From contig CAMJDC010000006.1 in assembly GCA_946404285.1 (NCBI GenBank), positions 1 through 35,749 on the forward strand: a stretch of DNA of 35,749 bases, read 5' to 3'. Shown here one piece after another: positions 9,963 to 20,076 of the stretch. Under the pieces are notes generated by a model, which had not been told where the DNA came from, did not search any database, and saw only the letters and a list, made by a program, of their open reading frames with translations. How positions within the stretch are numbered: position 1 is the first letter of the stretch; each line of letters opens with the position of its first letter. Origin of the DNA: an uncultured bacterium. Lineage in GTDB: Bacteria; Patescibacteriota; Gracilibacteria; Absconditabacterales; Absconditicoccaceae. A program made the position numbers and the translations under genes.

Positions 9963-10787
9963 TTATATGTTTAAATGAATGAATTCGAAATTATGTTTGT
10001 TTATGGCTTGTTTACTATCATCTGGAAGCTTGATTATAATATTTTTTACAAAGCTTTCCAAAATCTGAGCGTTTCATGTGGAGTAGAATCTGTTTTCTTT
10101 TGTTCCTTCATGATTTTCTTGTTTGGCCAAAACTCTTTGTGTCTGTAATGCAACTGCTGGAGCTGGATTTATAATTGTGATTTTATTTCATACTTTTTTT
10201 TCATCTAATATTTTTTGCATTATTGGTATAAGAAAAGGGTAGTGAGTGCATCAAAGGACGATATGGTCAACATTTGCATCTATCATTGGAGTTAGATATT
10301 TTTCCAATAATTCTTTAGCTTCTTCTCCTTCAGTTTTGTTTTGTTCAACAAGCTCGACTAGTCAATCTCCGATTTGTTCTATTACTTTTACATTTCACTG
10401 AAACTGAGTTAAAGTCCTATGATATAATGCTCATTTAAAAGTTCATGCTGTGGCTAAAACTCAAACTGTTCATGTTTTGGAATGAAGAATTGCGGGTTTT
10501 ATGGCAGGTTCCATTCATACAAATGGGATAGGATATTTTGATCTCAAAACTTCTATAGCAGCTGCTGTGGCTGTATTACATGCAACTACGATTAAATCGC
10601 AGTTTCATTGTTCAATTAAAAAATTAGTCAGTTTTCTACATCTATCTTGTAATTCTTCTGGAGATTTTCTTCAATATGGACAATATGCAGAATCTGCTAT
10701 GTAACAAAAATTTTGATCTGGCATTAGTTTTGCTAGCTCTTTTCGTACGGATAATCATCATAGTCACGAATCGAATATTCAAATCAT
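9963..10787 (-). CDS. murI: Glutamate racemase
   Basis: 274 residues. It makes D-glutamate for peptidoglycan. GIFDSGLGGLSV with the N-terminal Asp-Ser, ADSAYCPYG, VVACNTATAA with catalytic Cys70, GVLATAGT and the second catalytic Cys in VLGCTHYPFLI are all intact. The start ATG directly follows the TAA of the deaminase gene (TAA ATG), indicating translational coupling. Together with mltG and the SLH protein it shows that the organism makes its own cell wall. A diverged paralogue lies two genes upstream. Confidence 0.97.
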
Positions 10788-11273
10788 TTATTCGTTATAT
10801 TGGTATGAAAGTAAATTGTATTCTTCTGTATCATATTTAGCTATTCCATTTTCATGCCAAAGAAAGAAATGTTTTATTCATGTATCTAATGCCATTTTTG
10901 AACAAATCGTACAATATGGTTTTCATGATTTGGACATATTTCACTCTTTATCCAAACGCATAAAATATAAATCTGCACCTTCGATTTCATTTGGATGATT
11001 TTTTAACGCATCCATAATAGCTCTTTGTTCTGCATGAATGCAGCATGTTTTGTCTGTAACCTTTCTGTGATAAGAATTTTTATCGCAAGTACACCTTCTT
11101 TGTGATTCTAGATTGTGTGGTGGAGTATTTCGTCATTGTCAGATAATTATATTATTTTTTACAATTATGCATCCACATTTAGACCTCTCACAAGTAGCAT
11201 TTTGTGCGATTTTTCAAGCCAACTGGAAATATTGTTCAGCTTTTTTGGATTCTTCTCAAGTTAGAATTTGCAT
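10788..11273 (-). CDS. Zinc-dependent deaminase, dCMP/cytidine-deaminase type
   Basis: 161 residues. The CDA-fold zinc site is visible as CIHAEQRAI (HAE, catalytic Glu, about residue 79) and PYCTICSKMAL (about residue 120). An N-terminal helix (EESKKAEQYFQLAGKIAQNA) is followed by the SKCGCIIVKNN strand. Extra cysteines and histidines in the CTCDKNSYHRK stretch could form a second zinc site, as in dCMP deaminase or ComEB proteins. The likely role is deoxycytidylate or nucleotide salvage, but the substrate is uncertain. It is immediately upstream of murI with no gap and 24 bp downstream of the MurI-like gene. Confidence 0.88.
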
Positions 11274-11297
11274 AGTGGTTTTATATTTAAGTAAATT

Positions 11298-12110
11298 TTA
11301 AATCTCTTCTATTTGTACTTCTGCATTTTTTCATCTTTGTAGTAGCCGTATTAATTGTTTATTACGAGTTAAAAATTCTGAAGGTTGATTTATTCGTACG
11401 TTAACTCAATATTTTCAATCAGAATTTTTTACTAAATTATTGAAACATTCTTCAATTATAGAAAAATCGTGAAATCTAATCTTGTGAAAATTGAAAAATG
11501 ATTTTATTGCTCTTTGCATACGAAAATAGTGGTAATGCATAGGCAAAATCGTATCTATGTATGCATCCTTAAAGTAACGCAAATCATTTTTCATTGTGCG
11601 GATTAAATATGGGTTATGAACTCACAAATCGTTTATATTCATTGTCCATGAATGTGCAGATTTTACTCGATAATGGAATGGATAACTGAATTTTTTAATT
11701 GATTTTTGTTCATCTGTTGGATTGTAGTTTTTTTCTTCTTTTTCAAAGAATTCTTGTACTTTTCAGCTTGAACCAAAATCTGATAAAATTCAGATTTTAC
11801 CTACTAATGAATGTTTGAATGCATATTCATGTAAATATTTCTCGAATAATGGTAAAACTTTAAATGAAAGTTTTTTGTCTGAATATTTTAAAGCTAGTTC
11901 ATAAACAGGATCTACGATGATTATTTCAGCTCATTTTTCTGTTAAAAACTCTCAGGCTTTTTCAATGCAATCTAATACATAATTCAAAGATTTTTCTCAA
12001 TATGGAAAATTAGTCTGGTCACAGTAGATTAGATATTCATTATCATAACGTGTCAAAAATTTGAATATAGACAAAGTATCAATTCATGAACTAATTATCC
12101 CTATTTTCAT
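11298..12110 (-). CDS. Degenerate MurI paralogue lacking both catalytic cysteines
   Basis: 270 residues. By eye it aligns with MurI through much of its length: GIISSGIDTLSIFKFL against GIFDSGLGGLSV, YCDQTNFPYGEKS against YIADSAYCPYGRKS, VGKIGILSDFGSS against TGTVGVLATAGT, and DTILPMHYHYF against DHIVLGCTHYPFL. The first catalytic Cys region reads IIIVDPVYELAL and the second Cys is replaced, so racemase activity is not expected. The fold is probably kept. It could be a regulatory or heteromeric partner of MurI, or bind another ligand. It overlaps the end of the upstream secreted-protein gene by 10 bp and lies in the same operon as murI. Confidence 0.8.
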
Positions 12111-12703
12111 GCTAATTGTTTTTTTAGATAAATGTATGTAGGTACTACGTCCATTATATCATCTAGATTTTTTGCATTTAATACATGAGAAACGTTTCGC
12201 ATTTGTTTTTCGAGTTGTAATTTTCTTGTGGAAATTTTGCTTGTGTCTCAGGATCATACACTGTTAATAAGTGCATAGTATTCTACTTCTAATTCTGAAT
12301 AATAGGTTTTCATTGGAGTTTGTAATATTTGGTAATATTTTTCAAAGAAATTTGATTCAAAAACATCTATTGATCTAATGATTTGAGCTCTATAGCTAAT
12401 CAATTCTAAAAGATCTGTTTTTTTCTTTTCTAATACTTCATTTCGGTAATATACATCATCTCATTGATCTATATAAGAACGAATGGTGAGTATTTCATCA
12501 TATTTTTTTAAAGCTAAATTATATAATGTATCTAGATATGACTTACATTTTTGGGTTCATTCTTCATTTTTTAGGAATAATGTTACATTTTTTTGTTCAA
12601 ATTTACAGTAAATCTTGTCTTGTAAATATCAAAAACTCTGACTAGACAACATAGTCATAAATACTAACAACAAGAATATTCCAAATTTACGCATTCTTTT
12701 CAT
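12101..12703 (-). CDS. Secreted helical protein, unknown
   Basis: 200 residues. An N-terminal signal peptide or anchor is clear (MKRMRKFGIFLLLVFMTMLSS followed by QSFGYLQDK). The mature part is Lys, Glu and Tyr rich and mostly helical (DTLYNLALKKYDEILTI, EVLEKKKTDLLELISYRAQII, TRKLQLEKQMRNVSHVL), suggesting a coiled coil. Two cysteines near the N-terminus of the mature part could pair. The last codons LAGK use TGA as Gly and stop at TAG inside the next gene, overlapping its start by 10 bp. Located between holA and the MurI-like gene; no family recognised. Confidence 0.8.
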
Positions 12704-12763
12704 TTTGAGTAAAATATGTTCAACCGTTTTATAAATAATTATACAAAAAAATCAAATAGTGGA

Positions 12764-13789
12764 CTAATTTTGGAGTAAGACTTTTTTTATTGTGAAAAAA
12801 TAGTTTTCAGGTTGTGCATTCCCGTTTTTAATATCATAATCTATATCTACAATACTCTTGAATAAAGTCTGAATTAGATTTCTTTTTTCTTTTAGAAGTT
12901 TTAATTTTTTTGTGATATTCATCATTGCTCGTGGGTTTTGTTTTAGTTCTTCAGCTATTTCTTTTGAATTTGTAATTCAGTGGTCTGCATAATCTAATAC
13001 GAATAAATAATTTCTAAGTCACCATGCAAATGAACCATTTACTGCATTTCGGTCTAGTCCGTCATCTTGTAATCATTGAATGAATTTTATGGCAGATTTT
13101 GCATCGGTTAGAGCTAAATCTAGAAGTTGAAAAATATCTTCTTCTATCATTCCAAAACAAACTTCATCTACTACTTTTGGAGTTATTTCTTCATTGTAAT
13201 ATTTTTTCCAATACCTTAGCTTATCTATTTCAGATTCTAAACGGAATTGGTCATTTCATACTTTATGAATTAATGTTTCGATTACTTTGGAATTCAGATT
13301 TAAATCTTTTGATTCTTGAGTAATGAAATTTGATAATTCGTAATCTTTGAGAGGGACGAAAGATTTTAATATTTTTTCTGATTGATTTTTAGGGGGATTG
13401 TCTTTATCTAGTTTATCAAATCGTTTATAAAAACGTCCACGTTTATCAGGTTTATAAGAAACACATACTAGTACGACTTCACTAGGAAGTGGATAATTCA
13501 TTATATCTTCAGTTAATTTTTCAATTTCTTCGGCTTTAATAGCGTTAGATTTTTCTGTATCTAAGGGAATTCCGTATAATATTATCAATTTTTTTGTAAC
13601 AAAAAATCATCAACTAAAAATAGTCTGTTTTATTTGACCATAATCTCGATTTTCACGGTTAAATACAAAAACACTATCTGTTCCGTTTTTTTCAGCAAAT
13701 GCATTCTTCCGTTTTTTTAATTCTTTATTTAAAGTATAACTATTTTCTCACGTAAAAAGGAAAATTTTTTTGGAAGTTCCTTCAGCCAT
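12764..13789 (-). CDS. holA: DNA polymerase III delta subunit
   Basis: 341 residues. The delta subunit opens the beta sliding clamp in the clamp-loader complex. The N-terminus KIFLFTGENSYTLNKELKKW matches the family's opening strand and helix. It is followed by TIFSGGFFVTKKLIILYG, the VVLVCVSYKPDKRG segment, the DLNLNSKVIETLIHKVGND helical lid and the C-terminal GLRNYLFVLDYAD, which corresponds to the LR-L helix of HolA. Sequence conservation is low, as usual for this subunit, but the order of segments fits. First gene of a reverse operon leading to murI. Confidence 0.87.
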
Positions 13790-13825
13790 ACAGATTAAAA
13801 CTGGTAAATAAAATTCAGTACTTTC

Positions 13826-13853
13826 ATTATATTAATTTATTATTTAAAAGCAA
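13826..13853 (-). promoter_or_regulatory. Promoter for the holA-murI operon
   Basis: TTGCTT and a perfect TATAAT with a 16-bp spacer, 37 bp upstream of the holA ATG. Confidence 0.7.
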
Positions 13854-13880
13854 TCAATAAGCTTGTGTGGTTTTTTAATG

Positions 13881-13908
13881 TTGACTTTGTTGGAAGTTTG
13901 ATTATAAA
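13881..13908 (+). promoter_or_regulatory. Promoter for the 4-TM protein
   Basis: TTGACT and TATAAA with a 16-bp spacer. It lies downstream of the ORF-track start at 13865, so the real start codon must be further in, at 13937. Confidence 0.65.
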
Positions 13909-13936
13909 TATAGTATGTAAACAAAAATTTAAGTAT

Positions 13937-14290
13937 ATGGTTATATTTTTGCTTTGGTTAGGATTAATTTGTTGCGCTGTAGCAAATGGTTTAATTTATG
14001 ATCGAGTGCAAGCACCAGAAATCAATCATTATTTGCTGATTGTAGGATGTGTTGCTGCAATTCTTCTCGCAATTCATCGTATCTATACTAGACATTGGGA
14101 AGCTATTGAAGATGAACATTCTAAACATAGTTGGGTGTTTATTTCGTCGACAATTGTATCGGTAATTGTTGGTGTTTCATCGCTCTTTGCAGTTCATGTT
14201 GGGGAAGTTTCCTGGGGATTCCCTTTTGGATGTTTTACGGCATTTGTACTGTTTACTATAGCATCGTTGAAGGAGAGAAAGTATGTTTAA
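13937..14290 (+). CDS. Small membrane protein with four TM segments, no UGA codons
   Basis: 117 residues from MVIFLLWLGL. Four hydrophobic segments are seen: residues 1-17, 30-48, about 66-86 and about 92-110. A His, Glu and Lys rich loop lies between segments 2 and 3 (IYTRHWEAIEDEHSKHSW). The protein ends in a basic tail KERKYV. The track start at 13865 is rejected because a promoter overlaps it. None of its seven glycines is TGA, although TGA is the main Gly codon in nearby genes. It is monocistronic, with its own promoter and terminator. No family recognised. Confidence 0.82.
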   Translation: MVIFLLWLGLICCAVANGLIYDRVQAPEINHYLLIVGCVAAILLAIHRIYTRHWEAIEDEHSKHSWVFISSTIVSVIVGVSSLFAVHVGEVSWGFPFGCFTAFVLFTIASLKERKYV

Positions 14291-14295
14291 AAATT

Positions 14296-14327
14296 ATTAG
14301 CGGTCCATGTGGGGTCGCTAATTTTTT
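14296..14327 (+). terminator. Intrinsic terminator after the 4-TM gene
   Basis: ATTAGCG pairs with CGCTAAT and is followed by six T. Confidence 0.85.
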
Positions 14328-14420
14328 ATAATGACTTATTTTATATTTGTTTATCTCTTGCTTTTTATATTTGAAAATTTACCCTAATGATATAGTCAGA
14401 TTTTATCTCTTAATTTATGG

Positions 14421-14933
14421 ATGATGAAAACTGTTCTTATGATTATTGCGAATAATGGGTTTCAGGATCATGAATTTTCTGCAACTTATGAAGCCCTGCA
14501 ACAAGCTAATGCTCAAATTACTATCGCTGCATGAAGAAAAGGGCAGTGTGTGTGAGTTTTTGGACAAAAAATGGAGGCAGTTTATGAATTATCGGAGGTA
14601 AAGTGAGATAAATTTGAGATGGTGATATTTATTTGATGATGAGGTTGTTTGACGCAGTATTTGCATAATTCCGATTATTTGCGTATAGCACAGGAGGCAA
14701 AAAAACTCTGAGCAATTTGTATAGCTCCTATGGTAGTGAGTGAAAGTGGGGTATTTAACTGAAAAATAGTAACTTCACGAGATGATGAATGATTACAAAA
14801 AAAGTTTATAGAAAATTATGGTGGAGTGCGAAAAGATGAAGTGGTAGTTCGTTATGGAAATATAGTTACAGCAAATGGTCCGGAAGCAGCAGAAATGTTT
14901 GGAAAAGAATGTGTTAAATTGTTAGAAGAATAA
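14421..14933 (+). CDS. DJ-1/PfpI family protein
   Basis: 170 residues (169 if the second ATG is used). Flavodoxin-like fold with the nucleophile elbow AICIAP near residue 100, the Glu in the early strand region (FQDHEFSATYEAL) and MVIFIGGGGCL before it. VTSWDDEGL and GGVWKDEVVVRYGNIVTANGP match the PfpI pattern, where W is encoded by CGA at both sites. Family members act as protein or nucleotide deglycases, chaperones or, in PfpI, proteases; YajL-type deglycase is the safest label. Followed 6 bp downstream by the first palindromic repeat. Confidence 0.92.
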
Positions 14934-14939
14934 AAAATA

Positions 14940-15027
14940 GTCATTCTGAGCGTTAGCGAAGAATCTTAGGTGATGACAAATTTAACACACAAGATTCTTC
15001 ATTTCGTTACACTACATTCAGAATGAC
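14940..15027. repeat. Palindromic repeat element, copy 1
   Basis: GTCATTCTGA and TCAGAATGAC form the ends of an 88-bp imperfect inverted repeat with inner arms GAAGAATCTT and AAGATTCTTC. It lies between convergent genes (DJ-1 and tatD) and can form a long hairpin in either strand. A second copy is at 19990-20069. Confidence 0.85.
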
Positions 15028-15036
15028 AGTAAATAA

Positions 15037-15837
15037 TTATAAATTATATAGTAGTTTTGTATTCTCTTCAACAATTTTTTCCAAATCATCTTCTTTGATA
15101 TTTAATAATTCACATAATTTTTCATAAACATAGGTTACGTAGGCTGGTTCGTTCTGTTGGCCACGCATAGTTTGTGGGGGAAGAAATGGGGCGTCTGTTT
15201 CAGTCAGAATTTTTGCAGTTTTGATATTACGGATTGATTTGCGAATTTTTTCAGCACTTGGATATTCGATTACATTTGTACAACCAATTCGTAGGTTTGG
15301 GAAAGTCATTTCACATTCTTCTAGTTCATCTATTCCATATCACCAAGCGTGAAAATAGATTTTTAAATCTGAAAAATCTTTGAGGACTTCCATAGTTTCA
15401 TGGAATCCATCACGAGAGTGAATCATCAATGGTAAATTTAGCTTTCTAGCAAGTTCGGCTTGTAATTTTAAAGCATTTTGTTGAACTTTTACAGTTGGAT
15501 TCTCTGAAAAATGGAGATCGATTCCGCATTCTCAAATTGCTACGATATGATTTTTGTTTTTTTCATATAAGGTTTCCAAATTATTCAAAAGTGGTAAAAA
15601 ATCTGATTTATTTTGAGGGATATCACACGGATGCCGTCAGATTGCTGTTTTTACTATTAAATTTGGGAAATCTTTAATTGATTCTTTTGCCATTTGAATT
15701 CATTTTTGATTATATTCATTATTTGCTCATGCATTAACTAGAATTTTTCATCAGATTCTTTCAAAATTTTCTAAATATTTTTTATAATCTCAAAAAAGTT
15801 GGTTTGTATTTAAGTGGGTGTGTGTATCAATTATCAT
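15037..15837 (-). CDS. tatD: TatD family metal-dependent DNase
   Basis: 266 residues. TIM-barrel hydrolase with the full set of metal ligands: DTHTHL at the N-terminus, IGECGID, MIHSRD, the FHAWGYG site (FHxF/WxG) and ETDAPFLPP. The early strand reads AIGWHPCD with W encoded by CGG. Family members degrade DNA exonucleolytically or trim modified ends such as D-aminoacyl-tRNA. The gene lies 66 bp downstream of relA/spoT on the same strand and may be cotranscribed. The track shows only its last 90 codons. Confidence 0.95.
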
Positions 15838-15903
15838 TATTTAAATATTTTATCATATTAAAATCAAAAGATATTTTTCAATCTCTGAAGATTTATAAGG
15901 CAA

Positions 15904-18156
15904 TTATCTCAATTCTTTACTAATAACTTCAATTCATGAATCATTTTGGCGAATACCTGCTAATAAGAAGCCGATTTTTGCAGGATTAGAGATATCTCAT
16001 TCAATGATAGCCATAGTCATTTTTCAGTCAAGTTTCTCAAGTTCAAACTTGAAAATTGGAATAGAAAATGTACTAAATAAAGCAATTATATCGATAATAC
16101 TCATTTCTTTTTGGGAAAAATTCAACTTAATATGTAATGTATAATTTGTAGATTTTTCGTTTTCTTTCCAATGTGCTTCCAATAATGATGAATAAGATAA
16201 TGTTTTGAGGGCTTTGCATTTTAATGTATGAATTTTTATTCAATCACGACCAGATTTAGCAATGATTTTATCTCAAATATTTGGTTTACATTCAGGACAG
16301 AATACACAATGCAGTAATTTATCGTTATCAACGATTACGTCAGAAGATTTAGTTTCACCGGATATTGCAGCAGTAATTTCAGATTTTAATTCTTTTTGTA
16401 GTGTGTTTGCGTCAGTTATTAAAGTTTTTCATTGAGTTTCTCTCTGTAAATTAGGATATGCAGCACGTACTATACTTCAATATGTTTCTTGTTTATCAAG
16501 GACTTGTAATAATCTTCTTTCTACTTCTAAAGGTTCTCACAATTTTTGTATTAAATCGGCATCAGAGCGAAACATAGGAAGTCATAAATTTTTGAGATAT
16601 TGATTTAATCCATCGATAGCTTCATCCAAACGAGCTTCTCTTTCTTGCATACGAACATATTTAATCAATTGTCCACGTGCAGATGGAGTGTGTAAATAGT
16701 CAATCCAATGTTTTACTGCTGAATAACGATTTTTGAATGTATTAATTTTTATAATATCTCATGTTTTTACAACGTAAGAAAGTGGTCTAATTTGACCGTT
16801 AACTATAGCATTTTTAAATTTAAGTCAGATTTCTGAGTGAATGCTAAATGCAAAATCTAATACAGAAGAACCTGTTGGTAGTTCTTTTATATCTCATTTT
16901 GGAGTATAAACGAAAATTGTTTTGTCCAAAATCTCAATATTTAAAGCGTCTTTGAACTTTTCTTTGTCGTCGGACAATTGGTAATCTGAAACGATTTGTT
17001 GTAAACGTTGTATCCATTGTCATTGTTGAGAAGGTGCGATTACACTTGCATTGCTTTCTGCATAAGCAAAATGAGCAGCGACTCAAAATTCTGCAACTTC
17101 ATCCATTTTTTTAGTTCTGATTTGTATTTCAACTGGAAAACGAAACATTCATAAAATTGTAGTATGAATACTTTTGTATCAGTTGAACTTTGGAATAGCA
17201 ATATAATCTTTAATTTTTTTGATAAGCGGGGTGTAATATTTGTGAATAATTCAGAGTATCATATAACAATCAGTTACAGTTTCAGTTACCACACGAAAAG
17301 CTAGTAAATCCATAATTCTACTTACGTCTTCTGTATGATATTTTTTGTCCATCTTTTCAAAAATCCTGAATGGACTTTTGATTCTTCATAGTACTTTGAA
17401 ATCTTCAATTCATTCTTTTTTTAAAATATCAGTCAGATTTTTTATTCATCTATTGAGAAATTTAGATCCATCTTGAAATTGTTTAGTCAAATATCACATA
17501 ATCTCTTCAAATTTCTCTGGATAAAGTACACGAAAAGATCAGTTTTCAAGATATAATTGGTAATTATATAGTCAAAGTCTTTTGGCTAAAGGAGCATAAA
17601 TTTTTAGGGTTTCGGTGGCTATCTTAATTCTTTTTGCTTCTTCTGGGTGATATTGTAAAGTTTGAATATTATGTATACGATCTGCAAATTTTACAAAAAT
17701 GACACGTAAATCTTTGGCCATAGCAAGAAATGTCTTTTTTATGGTCTCTAAGTCACGTTCTTCTCATTTATATCTAACACTAGACACTTTTACTAGTCAT
17801 TCACAAATATCTGCAATTTCCTTTCAGAATAATTTTTCTATATCTTCATATGTATAATCTGTGTCTTCAATGACGTCGTGAAGAATACATGATTGAATGG
17901 AAACAACGTCAGGTTTAATCTCCATAAGAAATTCTGTGGCTCTAAGTGGGTGGATTATATATGGTTCTCAAGATTTACGATAAACTCATTTATGAGCTTC
18001 ACGAGTAAATTCATAAGTTCTAACTATTTCATCAATTTCTTCAGGTTTGAGATATTTTCTAGCTTTACTCAAAATATTCTCCAAGACGTCAACTGGATTT
18101 TCTTCATGGCATAATTCGTAGTTGAAGAATTCTTGAAAACTTTGTAGGTCTTCCAT
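15904..18156 (-). CDS. RelA/SpoT bifunctional (p)ppGpp synthetase/hydrolase
   Basis: 750 residues. It controls the stringent response. The N-terminal HD hydrolase domain keeps SGEPYIIHPLRAT, CILHDVIEDT and FVKFADRIHNIQTL. The synthetase domain has GRIKSPFRIFEKM, RIMDLLAFRVV, IAIPKFNGYKSIHTT, VEIQIRTKKMDEVAEFGVAAHFAY. A TGS domain (TIFVYTPKGDIKELPTGSSVLDFAF) and a C-terminal zinc-finger/ACT-like part with CVFCPECK follow. Both active sites look intact, as in SpoT or Rel proteins. Own promoter upstream. Presence of a long Rel protein in a reduced CPR-type genome is worth noting. Confidence 0.96.
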
Positions 18157-18183
18157 GATAGAATTATGGAGTAAAGTGTTTTA

Positions 18184-18211
18184 AGAATAGACAAAATTTT
18201 TTGACTTGCAA
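18184..18211 (-). promoter_or_regulatory. Promoter for relA/spoT
   Basis: TTGCAA and TATTCT with a 16-bp spacer, 27 bp upstream of the ATG. Confidence 0.6.
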
Positions 18212-18292
18212 GTTAAAATTTGAGTTTTTAATGTGAGAATTATTTTGGGGTTGTGCTTATGGTTTATAGTATCTTTTTTCAAAAAAAAACTA

Positions 18293-18320
18293 TTGAAAAA
18301 AAAATGTAAATTTTTATATT
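18293..18320 (+). promoter_or_regulatory. Promoter for the 18382 gene
   Basis: TTGAAA and TATATT with a 16-bp spacer. An alternative TTGGGG-N16-TAGTAT lies about 40 bp upstream. Confidence 0.5.
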
Positions 18321-18381
18321 CCTATGCGTAATTACTTAAATAGTTTTCAGCTATTTTTTAGTTTATACTGAAATTTGAAAA

Positions 18382-18846
18382 ATGGATCAGTGAAACAAGG
18401 AACAGATTTTTTTGTTGCTATCTAATATTGAGGAGAATAAGAAGATGATACCTACTTTTTCAGATATGTGTGAGCATCCTTTATTATGAAGTAGGTTTTC
18501 AGCAATGAAGTGAAAAGAAAAATCTGAGATTCAAGATTGTATAAATGAATATATTCAAAACAGGATTCAATCTTTAGGTAAAACTAAATGATGACAGCTT
18601 TTTCAAAGATTTTATGAATCAGAAAATGAACTTTTTTGGAAATTTAGAGAGTTAAACGAAAATGATAAAACAGCTTCAACAAAAGAGTTTCAGAAGGTAT
18701 GAAAGCAAGTAGAACAAGAAATGTTTCGTCTAGAATGAATTTTAACGGACAGAATGCTCAAACAAGAGAAGTGATTAGATAAGGTTATGGATTCATTCTA
18801 TAATATTATATATACATTTTTCCCTAGATATAACGCAATTCAATAA
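18382..18846 (+). CDS. Hypothetical cytoplasmic helical protein
   Basis: 154 residues, starting MDQGNKEQIFLLLSNIEENKK. Charged and mostly helical, with no membrane segment or recognised motif. The Phe-rich middle (QLFQRFYESENELFWKFRELNEND) and the C-terminal FYNIIYTFFPRYNAIQ may form a small helical domain. It uses TGA for Gly throughout, so it is native. It precedes ybaB by about 90 bp; no terminator separates them, so they may be cotranscribed. The gap holds a 23-codon ORF at 18856 that I do not support. Confidence 0.72.
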
Positions 18847-18937
18847 TTTGGAGGAATGAATCAGAATAAAAATTACTTGCATAATTTAAATGAAAAATTA
18901 TATATAGGCAGTTATTTATATTATTAAAGATATTACG

Positions 18938-19303
18938 ATGTGAATGCCAAATCTTAGAGACATGCAAAAATATAAAGAAATGTATTCAAAATATAAACAA
19001 CTTGATAAGAAATTAAAAAGTTTGGTTATTAGAGCAAAGGAATGAAAATTTATGGAAGATGGAGAAGAAAAGGATCAAGTGATGATTGATATTTCTGGAG
19101 AAATGAAGTTAAAAGATCTTAAAATAAATGATCCTTCATTGTTAAATCCATCAAGGAAATCAGAGTTAGAAAATTTATTAATTGTTGCTATTCAGAAAGC
19201 TCAGAATAAAGCACAGGAGGTAGTAGCTCAACAAACAAAGGATATTCTTTGAGTAGATTCAAATGATTTGGCTGGAATGTTGGAAGGTGCTTGATTATGA
19301 TAA
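18938..19303 (+). CDS. YbaB/EbfC family nucleoid-associated protein
   Basis: 121 residues if the ATG TGA ATG start is used (MGMPNLRDMQ), 119 from the second ATG. A helical N-terminus (MQKYKEMYSKYKQLDKKLKSL) is followed by the family's strand region (DQVMIDISGEMKLKDLKINDPSLLNP), helix (KSELENLLIVAIQKAQNKAQE) and a Gly-rich end LEGAGLG. The usual partners dnaX and recR are not adjacent. The track ORF starts late and stops early because of TGA. Confidence 0.88.
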
Positions 19304-19325
19304 GATAAATTATCCAAAATATAAA

Positions 19326-19353
19326 AAACATCCATGAGTTGGATGTTTTTTTG
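19326..19353. terminator. Bidirectional terminator between ybaB and the rubrerythrin gene
   Basis: AAACATCCA and TGGATGTTT form the stem. A T run follows on the forward strand and an A run precedes it, so it also works for the reverse strand. Confidence 0.88.
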
Positions 19354-19372
19354 TTTTTTGATATGGGTTTAA

Positions 19373-19957
19373 TTAGAAATCTTCATTCATTTTTACGTAA
19401 TATCCTTGGTCATGTCCACATAATGGGCAAACTTTTGGAGGCTCTTTTCCTTTCCAAACATATCCACATTTTGTACAAGTCCAGTAAGTTTCTTCATCTC
19501 TCTTGAATACCAAGTCATCTTTTACTAAATCGTGAAGTTTTTTGTATCTTTCTTCGTGGTGTTTTTCTGCTACCATAATAGCTTTAATTCTAGCTGCAAA
19601 TTGTGGATATCATTCTTCTTCCGCAACTTTTGCAAATTCAGGATACATATCAGCCCATTCTTCATATTCACCAGCAATTGCTGTTTCTAGATTCATTTTA
19701 GTGTCTCCAAATTTAATCATAGTTGTAGTTTCTATATCGATGTATGGCATTTCAACTCATTCTTTTTCTACAAATTCCTGCATCATTTTGAATAACCACT
19801 CAGCATGTTCTTTTTCTTGTTCGGCTGTTTCAAGGAATACATTTGCAATTTGTAAATATCATGCTTTTTTCGCTACACTAGCATAGATTGTATAACGATT
19901 TCTTGCTTGTGATTCTCATGCGAAAGCTCTTGCTAAGTTTTCTAATGTTTTTTTCAT
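19373..19957 (-). CDS. Rubrerythrin
   Basis: 194 residues. Non-haem di-iron peroxidase that removes hydrogen peroxide in anaerobes. The ferritin-like four-helix part carries the metal ligands in ESQARNRY, ETAEQEKEHAEW, IAGEYEEWADMYPEFAKVAEEEG and VAEKHHEERY. The C-terminal rubredoxin-like domain has CTKCGYVW and CPLCGHDQ, which bind one iron. It is consistent with an anaerobic or fermentative life style. Monocistronic, between a bidirectional terminator and palindromic repeat copy 2. Confidence 0.97.
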
Positions 19958-19989
19958 TGTTAAGTTAGTAAGGAAATAAAATGCATTTT

Positions 19990-20069
19990 GTCATTCTGAA
20001 TGGAACGTAGTGGAATGAAGAATCTTATGTGTTGTATGCTAAAGATTCTTCGTTAATGCTCAGAATGAC
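19990..20069. repeat. Palindromic repeat element, copy 2
   Basis: GTCATTCTGA and TCAGAATGAC bound an 80-bp imperfect palindrome with inner arms GAAGAATCTT and AAGATTCTTC, the same terminal and inner motifs as copy 1. It lies between yidC and rubrerythrin on the reverse strand and may act as a terminator for yidC. Confidence 0.85.
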
Positions 20070-20076
20070 ATTAGAA

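Noticed and set aside
13865-13936. Longer N-terminus of the 4-TM protein as given in the ORF track
   Set aside because: A TTGACT-N16-TATAAA promoter overlaps this stretch, so it is upstream of or at the transcript start.
18856-18927. 23-codon ORF MNQNKNYLHNLNEKL before ybaB
   Set aside because: The GGAGGA abuts the ATG with no spacing, and the peptide has no recognisable feature.
19542-19886. Forward 114-aa track ORF
   Set aside because: Antisense shadow of rubrerythrin, whose catalytic motifs are complete on the other strand.
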